A DNA stretch of 51,975 nucleotides, from assembly GCA_036393295.1 (NCBI GenBank), contig DASWHF010000081.1, positions 1 through 51,975 on the forward strand, given 5' to 3'. A model generated the notes under the pieces. That model saw only the letters and a list, made by a program, of their open reading frames with translations, was not told where the DNA came from and did no database searches. This document shows, piece by piece, positions 42,756 through 51,759 of this stretch; within the stretch, counting starts at the first letter, position 1; the number at the start of each line of letters is the position of its first letter. The position numbers and the translations under genes are program-made. The DNA is from DASWHF01 sp036393295. Lineage in GTDB: Bacteria; Pseudomonadota; Gammaproteobacteria; Acidiferrobacterales; UBA6901.

Positions 42756-44087
42756 TCACTCCTTTCCCGCGTGCAGCACATCGCGCTGGAACTCGGGGTA
42801 GCCGATCTCGTAATGCTCGACGAAATCGAGCCCGCGTTGCTGCGCCAGGCTCGACGCCCGCAGGCGGATGAGATAGTCGATCAGGCGATAGCTCGCGTAG
42901 GCCGTGCCGAAGGCCCACACGAAGGCCACGCCGATGCCGAGCAGTTGCACCAGAATCTGGCCGCCGTTGAACATGTCGCCGTGCTTGAACATTCCGGCCG
43001 CGAGCGTTCCCCAGGCCCCGCACACCCCGTGCACCGCGACCACGCCGACCGGATCGTCCCAGCGCATGCCGTCCATGATGTCCATGGCGATCACCATCAG
43101 GATCCCGGCCAGGAAGCCGGTCGTCACGGCGAACAGCGGGTCCATGGTGGCGCAGCCGGCGGTGATGGCGACCAGCCCGGCGAGACCGCCGTTGATGGTC
43201 GTGGTCATCAGGATCGGCTTGCCGAACAGGACCATCGCCAGCATCGCGCTCACCACGCCGGCGGACGCCGCCAGGTGCGTGTTGAGGATGATGCCGCCGA
43301 TCTCCGGCCCGGCCGCCAGCGTGCTGCCGCCGTTGAAGCCGAACCACCCCAGCCACAGAATGAATCCGCCCAGGGCGACCATGGTCAGGTTGTGACCGGG
43401 GATCATGCGCGCCGATCCGCCGTCGCCGTAACGACCCAGCCGCGGCCCCAACACGATGATGCCGGCCAGCGCGCACCACCCGCCCAGCGAGTGGACGACC
43501 GTGGAGCCGGCGAAGTCGATGAAGCCCATGGCCTTGAGCCAGCCGCTGCCCGCGTACAGGCTGCCCCAGGCCCAGCTGCCGAACACCGGGTAGATCAGCG
43601 CGGTGATGACGATCGAGCCGATGATGTAGGAGGGATAACGCACGCGCTCGGCGAGCGCGCCGCTCACCACGGTGGCCGCGGTCGCGGCGAACATCATCTG
43701 AAAGAACAGCACGCCGTAATCGACGTCGTGGTCCTGGCCGACGAAGAAGTGGTCAACGCCGAGCCAGCCGCTCGGGTTCGACCCGAACATCAGCCCGTAG
43801 CCGACCATCCAGAAGGCGATGCCACCGAAGCACATGTCGGTGTAGTTCTTCATCAGCACGTTGACCGTGTTCTTGGCCCGCACCATCCCGGATTCGAGCA
43901 TCGCGAAGCCGGCCTGCATGAAGAACACCAGGCTGCCGGCGACCGCCACCCACACGGCGTTGAGCGCGACGGCGAGGTGGGCGACGTCGGTTGCGGGAAC
44001 GTCGGCGGCGAAGGCGGTACTGCCGAACGCGAAGACGAGGATCAACAGACCGAGGCCGCGACCCATCGCGGTGATTGCATTTCTCAT
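42756..44087 (-). CDS. amt: Ammonium transporter (Amt)
   Basis: 443-residue Amt channel. The ATG at 44087 has GGGGGA before it and starts a signal peptide typical of Amt (ending near AFA-ADVPA). Landmarks: FFMQAGFAMLESGMVRAKNTVNVLMKN (TM1-2), FDFAGSTVVH-type IDFAGSTVVHSLGG with the twin-His region, WLGWFGFNGGS, NTHLAASAG and VVAVHGVCGAWGTLAAGMF. The usual pore histidines are present. The C-terminal tail is short (YEIGYPEFQRD), where P-II proteins bind in other Amts. A sigma-54-type promoter lies upstream, consistent with nitrogen control; no glnK is adjacent. Confidence 0.95.
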   Translation of the reverse strand: MRNAITAMGRGLGLLILVFAFGSTAFAADVPATDVAHLAVALNAVWVAVAGSLVFFMQAGFAMLESGMVRAKNTVNVLMKNYTDMCFGGIAFWMVGYGLMFGSNPSGWLGVDHFFVGQDHDVDYGVLFFQMMFAATAATVVSGALAERVRYPSYIIGSIVITALIYPVFGSWAWGSLYAGSGWLKAMGFIDFAGSTVVHSLGGWCALAGIIVLGPRLGRYGDGGSARMIPGHNLTMVALGGFILWLGWFGFNGGSTLAAGPEIGGIILNTHLAASAGVVSAMLAMVLFGKPILMTTTINGGLAGLVAITAGCATMDPLFAVTTGFLAGILMVIAMDIMDGMRWDDPVGVVAVHGVCGAWGTLAAGMFKHGDMFNGGQILVQLLGIGVAFVWAFGTAYASYRLIDYLIRLRASSLAQQRGLDFVEHYEIGYPEFQRDVLHAGKE

Positions 44088-44128
44088 GGACTCCCCCTGT
44101 AGCGTTGTTCTTGTTCGAGGGGTTAGCA

Positions 44129-44144
44129 AGCAACGACTATGCCA
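44129..44144 (-). promoter_or_regulatory. Sigma-54 (-24/-12) promoter of amt
   Basis: On the minus strand TGGCATAGTCGTTGCT: GG-N10-GC spacing and TGGCA/TTGC cores match the RpoN consensus. It lies about 43 bases upstream of the amt ATG. The rest of the 448-bp gap to the divergent HTH gene shows one TGCACC half site (44162-44167) but no full NtrC box; three TTGACAA repeats at its right end are described separately. Confidence 0.7.
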
Positions 44145-44460
44145 TTCGTGCCGGGATCGAATGCACCAAGAATGACATTGGATTCGCGCGGCGCGACGGG
44201 GTCTCGCCCCGATTCGGTGCGGCGCGTATCGCGCCGCGACGTAATCGATGGACGGCGCACGTCACTTGTCCGGGTCGGCCGTGGAGTTCCCGGACGGTCG
44301 CCGCGACACGGGCCAGCGCCTTTGCAACCGAGTTCAAGTCCTGCAATGAAACATGATGTTGCAAAGCCGGACCGCAAGCCGGTTGCGTGGCCTCGTTTGC
44401 ACCCAAGATGTCGCCTTGCCCGGGACAACCCGGGGTCTACCGGCGGATTTGCCGCAAGGG

Positions 44461-44510
44461 TTGACAATATAACATATGAGGTTGACAATAACGCGGGTTA
44501 AAGTTGACAA
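44461..44510 (+). promoter_or_regulatory. Three phased TTGACAA direct repeats upstream of HTH-GHKL-STAS gene
   Basis: TTGACAA occurs at 44461-44467, 44482-44488 and 44504-44510, spaced 21 and 22 bp, i.e. two helical turns. Each is preceded by [AG]GG or AAG. One may serve as a -35; as a set they look like operator half sites on one DNA face, perhaps for the gene's own HTH domain. Confidence 0.6.
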
Positions 44511-44535
44511 ACCGGCAAGGTCGGATGCATCGCAC

Positions 44536-45579
44536 ATGACCAGAGTACGCTCCCGCGGCGAACGCATACGGCAATTCATCCTGAGTCACGCCGAGAAGCA
44601 TCCCCGGGACATCGCCAAACTCACCGCCGACAAGTTCGGCATCACGCGCCAGGCGGTCAACAAGCATCTGCAGAGGCTGGTGGGCGAGAAGGCGCTCGTT
44701 ACGCGGGGCAGCACGCGGAACCTGACCTACCACCTGCGTCCGCTGGAAGAGTGGAGCAAAACCTATTCCCTGACCGGCACCCTGGCCGAGGACGTGGTGT
44801 GGCGCGCGGACGTGGCGCCCGCGCTGGGCAGGATGCCCGACAACGTCGCCGAGATATGGCACTACGGATTCACCGAAATGTTCAATAACGCCATCGATCA
44901 TTCCGGCGGCACCGTGACCGGCATTCGGCTGCGGCGGTCGGCGTCGAACACGGAAATGGTGCTCTACGACGACGGTGTCGGCATCTTTAAGAAAATTCAG
45001 ACCGCGCTGGGCCTGCTCGACGAGCGTCATGCGATCCTGGAGCTGGCCAAGGGAAAGCTCACGACCGACCCCGCCCATCACACCGGAGAGGGCATTTTCT
45101 TCACATCCAGGATGTTCGACGGTTTCGACATCCTGTCGGGCGGCACCCATTTTTCCCACAAGTTCGGCGAGCAGGAGGACTGGATATTGGAGCAGGATCG
45201 ACTGTCCTCCGGCACGACGGTGTGGATGAAACTCGACAATCACACCGCGCGCACGACTAAAAAGGTCTTCGATCAGTTCACCTCGGACGACGACATCGGA
45301 TTCACCAAGACCATCGTTCCCGTGCGGCTGGCGCAGTACGGCGACGACAAGCTGGTGTCGCGCTCCCAGGCAAAGCGATTGCTGGCCCGCATCGACCGAT
45401 TCAAGACAGTGATATTCGACTTTCAAGGCATCGATGCGATCGGGCAATCGTTCGCCGACGAGGTGTTCCGGGTCTTCGCACTCAAGCATCCGGAAATCGA
45501 GCTGATCCAGATCAAGACCAACTCGGCCGTCAAACGGATGATACTTCGGGCGCGGGCGTCCGGGGATCAGGGTAATTGA
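44536..45579 (+). CDS. HTH-GHKL ATPase-STAS-like (DUF4325) fusion regulator
   Basis: 347-residue protein with three parts. Residues ~8-65: winged HTH (RIRQFILSHAEKHPRD, GITRQAVNKHLQRLVGE). Residues ~100-225: GHKL ATPase with N-box GFTEMFNNAIDHS (Glu114, Asn118), G1 YDDGVGIF (144-151) and G2 HTGEGIFFTSRMFD (182-195). Residues ~265-340: STAS-like DUF4325 (IFDFQGIDAIGQSFADEVFRVF). No His phospho-acceptor domain. Anti-sigma kinase (GHKL) and antagonist (STAS) are normally separate proteins; here they are fused with a DNA-binding domain. The ATG at 44536 is used; a start at 44476 lies inside the repeats. Confidence 0.82.
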   Translation: MTRVRSRGERIRQFILSHAEKHPRDIAKLTADKFGITRQAVNKHLQRLVGEKALVTRGSTRNLTYHLRPLEEWSKTYSLTGTLAEDVVWRADVAPALGRMPDNVAEIWHYGFTEMFNNAIDHSGGTVTGIRLRRSASNTEMVLYDDGVGIFKKIQTALGLLDERHAILELAKGKLTTDPAHHTGEGIFFTSRMFDGFDILSGGTHFSHKFGEQEDWILEQDRLSSGTTVWMKLDNHTARTTKKVFDQFTSDDDIGFTKTIVPVRLAQYGDDKLVSRSQAKRLLARIDRFKTVIFDFQGIDAIGQSFADEVFRVFALKHPEIELIQIKTNSAVKRMILRARASGDQGN

Positions 45580-45688
45580 AATACGGGACAACATCCAAAG
45601 CGGAATCCTTCATCCGTGTTTCAGATCGAATCGGCGACGCCTGGAAGGGGCATAACGCAGATTCGCGTGCTTCGAAACTTTGCTCTCC

Positions 45689-45707
45689 ATAGTCCAATTT
45701 GGACTAT
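45689..45707. promoter_or_regulatory. 19-bp perfect palindrome upstream of a small gene
   Basis: ATAGTCCAA-T-TTGGACTAT, 79 bp upstream of the ATG at 45786 and 110 bp after the preceding stop. Flanked by TTCGAA (45671-45676) and TTCGAA (45707-45712). Probably an operator; the cognate regulator is unknown. Confidence 0.55.
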
Positions 45708-45785
45708 TCGAAGGACGCCTTTAGGCTCTCGGATCAGGCAGTGAGTCACTGCCAGTCGTCAAGCCTTTGATCTTGGGAGAAGCCC

Positions 45786-46049
45786 ATGAGACAGCGTCGT
45801 CGAAACGCTCCGCGCACCTCCGGTTCGCGTGTACCCCACCATCCCATAATCAGCAAGACTTCGCACCGGGACACCCTGGATCGAGTGGCGCATCTTATCG
45901 AGTTACTGGAGGAGTTGGACCTGTCTGAAGGATTGACCCCCGGCGCACGCGCGGGGCTCTATTGGACGCATCAGATGTTGGCGGACGCCGTCAAGTACGT
46001 TAGCGATAAACTGAAAACAACCGAACTCCGAGAAGGGCGTATCCGATGA
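45786..46049 (+). CDS. Small hypothetical protein
   Basis: 87-residue protein not assigned to a family. The first ~30 residues are basic and disordered (MRQRRRNAPRTSGSR); the rest is two amphipathic helices (DRVAHLIELLEELDLSEGL and GLYWTHQMLADAVKYVSDKL). GGGAG is 7 bases upstream of the ATG. A perfect palindrome lies in its leader. It may be an antitoxin-like or regulatory small protein at the edge of the AT-rich segment; nothing in the sequence proves that. Confidence 0.6.
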   Translation: MRQRRRNAPRTSGSRVPHHPIISKTSHRDTLDRVAHLIELLEELDLSEGLTPGARAGLYWTHQMLADAVKYVSDKLKTTELREGRIR

Positions 46050-46086
46050 CTGTTATGCCCGCGCATACTCTCACGGTCTCTAGGTT

Positions 46087-46120
46087 AGGTCTTGCGCGAT
46101 CATATGATTTTGCAAGACCT
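46087..46120. repeat. Nested inverted repeat at the end of the methylase operon
   Basis: Outer arms AGGTCTTGC and GCAAGACCT are perfect; between them lies the 10-bp palindrome ATCATATGAT. It lies 49 bases beyond the stop of the third cassette gene and 38 bases beyond the convergent small gene. It could be a terminator for either side or a recombination site. Confidence 0.55.
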
Positions 46121-46168
46121 GGTCCCTTTGGTAGTTTGGCAGTGTCCATGTTCGCTCTGCCCCCATGA

Positions 46169-47020
46169 CTAGAGAACAACCTTATCGCTAGACAGAGTAG
46201 GACTTTCACGTATTTGAAAATCCATGTACTTTGAAAACCACGAAGGCTTTCGGTAGAAACTCCAAAATCTATTCCTGGGATCAATTGCTTCGTCCAAGAA
46301 CTTCCTAAACCTTATAATTCGGGCGTATGCAAGCACGTGTACCGCATCGAGATCTGGAAACTTGGCGTTATCCGGAACTTTCGGTGAGTCCGTCACAAGC
46401 TCGGATATCCGATCCACTCTCGCTCTTAGGAATGCCTCATCTAGAGGAGTAAACTCTGGAAAACGATCAACGTGATCAAAGTAATTCGCATAGACGCGAT
46501 GAAAACCGTCTGACGTCTCTGAATCATCTTTAATCGGAGGATTCGTAGAAAATAGCGCATTGCCAGCGATGCCGAATTCTCCGTGCGGTAACTCCCAATA
46601 GTATTGATGCTCAACTAACTTGTTCTTCTTTTTTATATCGCAAAAGTATCCTCGATTGAGAGTCATCTCCACTACTTGCTTGTCTCTTCTCAAAATGAAA
46701 TGTCCAAACAAATGCGAAAACGCTCGCATAATGTAGTGACTAGCGTAGTACCCGGAAACTGCAGACCAAACTGGACTAGCTTTCATTACAGAGGTAGAGA
46801 TCAGAAAGCTGTGCACAGCTTTTAGCCACATTTCCACAGCAGCAGAGCCAAAAAGAGCAGCGTCCGTTGCTCTTAGATTAAACTGCATGCCACGGTCTTT
46901 GATGTGCTTTCGCAGCGTTCTTGCTAACGCACCGGACTGTGGGAGGTGTTCAGGTCCTTGTAGGTTTAGCTGGTCAAATACTTTGGTGACCAATGGTATG
47001 TGGGTCGATCCGCTTGCCAC
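46169..47020 (-). CDS. Unknown protein, third gene of methylase-DGQHR operon
   Basis: 283-residue protein from a GTG at 47020, one base after the stop of the DGQHR gene; GGAG lies 8 bases upstream. No family recognised. Helical, with SGYYASHYIMRAFSHLFGHF reminiscent of HEPN-type helices (YxAxxH...RA), a KKKNKLVEHQYYWELPHGEFGIAG segment, and a long helix HVLAYARIIRFRKFLDEA. HEPN similarity is a guess from pattern. G+C ~45 %, far below the host average. As the last gene of a methylase operon it could be the effector. Confidence 0.7.
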   Translation of the reverse strand: MASGSTHIPLVTKVFDQLNLQGPEHLPQSGALARTLRKHIKDRGMQFNLRATDAALFGSAAVEMWLKAVHSFLISTSVMKASPVWSAVSGYYASHYIMRAFSHLFGHFILRRDKQVVEMTLNRGYFCDIKKKNKLVEHQYYWELPHGEFGIAGNALFSTNPPIKDDSETSDGFHRVYANYFDHVDRFPEFTPLDEAFLRARVDRISELVTDSPKVPDNAKFPDLDAVHVLAYARIIRFRKFLDEAIDPRNRFWSFYRKPSWFSKYMDFQIRESPTLSSDKVVL

Positions 47021-48433
47021 TTAGCTTTCTCCAATTTCTTCCATAACAGAGGCTTTGTTGTGCTCTGCAATCGACGAGATTTTTTCGTCTTGCATTCGCG
47101 CAATCTTTTGATTCGAATCCAGAACAGACGCCCATAGCCGATTACGAAATCTTCCAATACCGCCACTTCCTAGATAGCCGCCTTTCTTGAACTCGGCCTT
47201 ACTAATGAAATTACCCTTCTTGTCTAACAAGCCGGCGCTCCCTATAACTCTCTTTAACCACTCAGCGAGGCGTGCTTGCGAGTGTTGGGAAATCAAAGGG
47301 TGCTTCGATTTCTTGAGGCGCCATAACATGGCTGGAATTAAACTAATTACTGATACCAAAATGCGCCCCTGATATACGACATTTTCGCTAGACAACTTTT
47401 TCTTATCGTCCGGCGCCTCCCGTCTTCCGGTCGCTTCTAGCCATGAATCCAGGGCTTGAGCGATGAAATCAGCTTGCTCGTCTAGGCTCGTTAAGTCCGC
47501 TCGGCGAAGCGGTTCGATAACGTCCTCGACTGCACCAACCAAAGTTGAAAGCGTAATGACATCTTTTACTCCGTATTTGATGCCAGGAATCTGAATCATT
47601 CCTACGAGTGGACCTTTTTCAAGCATCAGCTTGCGCGCGATATCTTGAGCGCGATCCTTATCGTCTGTAGATGTGGCCTCACCTCTCGCCGTTGGAAATA
47701 AATCGGCAACAAGTGATCGATCAACCTTCTTTTGGTAGAAGTTAACATCGATAAATATTTGTGCCTGTTTCCGTGGAGGACCTCTCGGCTGGTCTAAGTC
47801 GATAAAGACCTGCGCAGGGAGATCAAACTCGGCAGTTTGGTTGGTTTCGCGTTTAACCATAAGCGCTAAATACGCGCCGTTAACCCGATGTTGGCCATCT
47901 ATCACGGTCACGGCGAGGTCTTCCGAATCAGGATTAATTTTTAACGTGCCTGAACCAAGTTTATCCGGGTCTTCGATGAGCTGCGCACCGTTTACGTGTA
48001 CTAGAATATTGGAAAAAGTTGGATACACGCTTCGTGAAAAACCAACAACCTTGTTTACTTTCGGGGGCCATTCACGTCCTGGCTCATTTTGTCGCGGCTC
48101 ATAAATCTCGGTGAAGTACTTCTCGATCATCGCGGGAGCGTCGATCAATTCTTCTTGGAGAAGGTAAGCTGCAATATGGGCTACTCGTTTCCAATCCAGC
48201 GAGCGTTGGATCGACTTAACTTTCTTCGCATTACGATGTGGGAAATGCGGTAACCCTGGCCACCACTGCATCAGCTTTTCGACATCAAGCGCGCAAAGGC
48301 AAACCTTTTCTCCCGTTCGCAGAACGAATGGATTGGTGGGCACGATCACAGAAACGCTGTCTATTTTGGGTTCCTTTTTCACTGCGATCCTTTTTTGCCT
48401 TACAGATTCATTTTTTATCGAGAAACTATTCAA
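47021..48433 (-). CDS. DGQHR-domain (DndB-like) protein
   Basis: 470-residue protein carrying the DGQHR signature (VTVIDGQHRVNGAYLA, 176-191), within a DndB-like/ParB-fold-like domain: FSNILVHVNGAQL before it and AQVFIDLDQP...QAQIFIDVNFYQKKV after it. DGQHR proteins accompany DNA phosphorothioate (DndB) and 7-deazaguanine (DpdB) modification systems, and occur in other islands. The C-terminal half (~300-470) is helical with no recognised domain. The start overlaps the methylase stop by 8 bases and the stop abuts the next start, so all three genes are coupled. No DndCDE or Dpd genes are in the window. Confidence 0.85.
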   Translation of the reverse strand: MNSFSIKNESVRQKRIAVKKEPKIDSVSVIVPTNPFVLRTGEKVCLCALDVEKLMQWWPGLPHFPHRNAKKVKSIQRSLDWKRVAHIAAYLLQEELIDAPAMIEKYFTEIYEPRQNEPGREWPPKVNKVVGFSRSVYPTFSNILVHVNGAQLIEDPDKLGSGTLKINPDSEDLAVTVIDGQHRVNGAYLALMVKRETNQTAEFDLPAQVFIDLDQPRGPPRKQAQIFIDVNFYQKKVDRSLVADLFPTARGEATSTDDKDRAQDIARKLMLEKGPLVGMIQIPGIKYGVKDVITLSTLVGAVEDVIEPLRRADLTSLDEQADFIAQALDSWLEATGRREAPDDKKKLSSENVVYQGRILVSVISLIPAMLWRLKKSKHPLISQHSQARLAEWLKRVIGSAGLLDKKGNFISKAEFKKGGYLGSGGIGRFRNRLWASVLDSNQKIARMQDEKISSIAEHNKASVMEEIGES

Positions 48434-49238
48434 CGATTACCAACAATTCGTCACATAACTTTCTTTTTTCGCGATCAGCAGCCAACACGCTTGCCCTTAT
48501 TAGCCGGCGATGCTGGCCAATTTTTCTGTACAGCTTTCTTACTGATTGGTGGTAAGCGTTTGTAAGGACCACAGATGCTCCTCGCTCCGTTGCCCTAAGT
48601 ACGCAGTCACGTAATCTGATTTGATCTTCCCAAGAAAAAAGAGTCTCGTTATATTTAACGAAACCATTGAGGTTGTGTTTTACGGTATACGGCGGATCAA
48701 TAAAGATGAGGTCATTTTTGCGTGCCTTATTGATAATCGGTTCAAAATCTCCTACCCTAAGATCCGCTGTCCTCAATAAATTCGAAACACTATGAAAGTT
48801 GTCCGACTCCAGAACGACGTTTGTTTTTGTTCCAAGTGGGACATTGAACTCCCCATTTAGGTTCACACGATATAAGCCGTTCCAACAGGTTCGGTTTAGG
48901 TAGATAAACCGTGCCGCTCGCGCGTGGGCGGTCCGTGGCTTTGAATCACGAACTACATAGTAGTAATTCTTTGAATGATTGCGTTGATGCTTGGCCAGTT
49001 CCCTTTCAACACTTCTCCAAGCATCTTTTATGGCTTGATATGTTTCAATTAGTTCTTTATTTCGATCAGCAAGTATCGATCGCTCTGGGGCCAAGTGGAA
49101 ATAGACAGCTCCGCTTCCAAGAAAGGGCTCGATATATCGATTATAGGGACGGTTAAGAATCTCTGGATAGGACGAAACAAGCCAGCGCTTCCCGCCGGCC
49201 CATTTCAGAAATGGGATAACAGTCTCGTTTTTTTCCAT
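48426..49238 (-). CDS. D12-class DNA adenine N6-methyltransferase (Dam-like)
   Basis: 270-residue methyltransferase of the D12/Dam class. The ATG at 49238 (MEKNETVIPF) is preferred to a start 36 bases upstream. Motifs in D12 order: FLKWAGGKRWL near the N-terminus, motif I EPFLGSGAVYF (37-47) for SAM binding, motif IV DPPY (181-184) for the target adenine, plus YRVNLNGEFNVPLG typical of Dam-like enzymes. It methylates adenine in an unknown short sequence. First gene of an AT-rich three-gene operon with no restriction endonuclease gene beside it. Confidence 0.92.
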   Translation of the reverse strand: MEKNETVIPFLKWAGGKRWLVSSYPEILNRPYNRYIEPFLGSGAVYFHLAPERSILADRNKELIETYQAIKDAWRSVERELAKHQRNHSKNYYYVVRDSKPRTAHARAARFIYLNRTCWNGLYRVNLNGEFNVPLGTKTNVVLESDNFHSVSNLLRTADLRVGDFEPIINKARKNDLIFIDPPYTVKHNLNGFVKYNETLFSWEDQIRLRDCVLRATERGASVVLTNAYHQSVRKLYRKIGQHRRLIRASVLAADREKRKLCDELLVIVE

Positions 49239-49396
49239 AGGCTCTGTCCACCTTCTTGTTATCGTTATAGTCAAATTGCGCCGCTGCTATGCTCGTGGGC
49301 ACGTATTTACACGACAAATCTTATACTGAAAGTAGGAAAATAGGAGCAAATAATCAACGTATATACCATGATATTCCGTCTAGCGCACAATCACCT

Positions 49397-49433
49397 CGGG
49401 CAATCATGGCAAAGCGTCCGTCCTGCGTCCAGG
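49397..49433 (+). repeat. Imperfect direct repeat, copy B
   Basis: Partner of copy A at 42024-42060 (29 of 37 positions identical). Located between the methylase operon and the glmS remnant, close to where G+C rises back to host level. Confidence 0.5.
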
Positions 49434-49517
49434 AGTGAATTTGGTGCATGCGGCAGAAGGGGCTTGCCGCATAACCCAGGAGCCGGCTATCGTGGCGTCC
49501 GTGTGCGCCGAACAACA

Positions 49518-49763
49518 TCACTCCACGGTAACGGACTTCGCCAGATTCCGCGGCTGGTCGACATCGGTCCCGCGCAGCACCGCGACGTGGTAGGCGAGCA
49601 GCTGCAGCGGCACGCTGTAGATGATCGGCGCGGTGGTGGGGCCGATGTCGGAGAGGGTGAGGTTCTCGAAGTTGTCGAGCTCGATGCGCACGTCCTTGTC
49701 GCTGAACAGGAACAGCTGGCCGCCGCGGGCGCGGACCTCCTGGAGGTTCGACAGCACCTTGTC
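49518..49763 (-). pseudogene. glmS: Truncated glmS 3' end
   Basis: About 81 codons matching the C-terminus of glutamine-fructose-6-phosphate aminotransferase: LSNLQEVRARGGQLFLF, DIGPTTAPIIYSVPLQLLAY and the invariant ending GTDVDQPRNLAKSVTVE. The ~530 upstream residues, including both catalytic domains, are missing; the frame continues only through unrelated sequence to 49829. A functional glmS must be elsewhere. The glmS 3' end is the Tn7 attachment locus, so the fragment may mark an insertion or recombination boundary. Confidence 0.88.
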
Positions 49764-49883
49764 GATCTCTTGAACACTTAATGAATCTCTGTTTATGGCC
49801 GATTTGAAACCAGGCCGAAAACGCGACACGGATGGAGAGTGCAGTAGATAATACGGCGCACCTTATCCCCGGGGAATCGAGAC

Positions 49884-51347
<1,464 letters not shown>

Positions 51348-51759
51348 TCGGGCCGGCTGTTTTTTCGGCACCGAACAAATCAGTTTGGGCATTTCGCCCC
51401 GTTCGACCGGCGACCGGCCTGAGTGTCGATAAACATTACAAAAACTATTAGTTCTGATACCAAGCCGATACGCATTGATTAAATGTGGATTCAGCGTAAC
51501 GTGCATTGCTTGCTTACTCCCTATCTATAAAATATTAGGTTTGTTCGTGTCGCTTGAACCAGGGCGCGGATACCAGCGAAGCAAAGTCGTGCAGCAGTAA
51601 AAAATAAGCGACTTAAAAATAATAAAGATCCTGTGGAGAAAGTTCCATGAGATTCCATTCTCGTTGGGCCAAGACGGCCCTTTTCATCGTCGAGTCAGCC
51701 GCGTCATCTGTCGCCGATGCGGCTCACGTTTGTGTCGGAAATTGTCAAAGGAGATCACC
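51348..51759. other. Gene-free interval
   Basis: 412 bases, AT-richer than the flanking genes (for instance TATCTATAAAATATTAGG near 51521-51537, a possible promoter). A short GCCGGC followed by TGTTTTTT after the POT stop could end transcription. AAAGGAG at 51748-51754 is the ribosome binding site of the next gene. Confidence 0.5.

Noticed and set aside
44155..44225. NtrC-like half site TGCACC and GGTGCG near the amt promoter
   Set aside because: Only half sites, with wrong spacing for TGCACC-N5-GGTGCA and too close to the -24/-12 element to be a typical enhancer.
47187..48555. Plus-strand short frames opposite the DGQHR gene
   Set aside because: Short, no ribosome binding sites, antisense to a gene with a clear signature.
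49440..49517. Tn7 right or left end next to the glmS remnant
   Set aside because: No TGT...ACA-type terminal repeats or TnsB-type binding sites are visible, and no tns genes are in the window.
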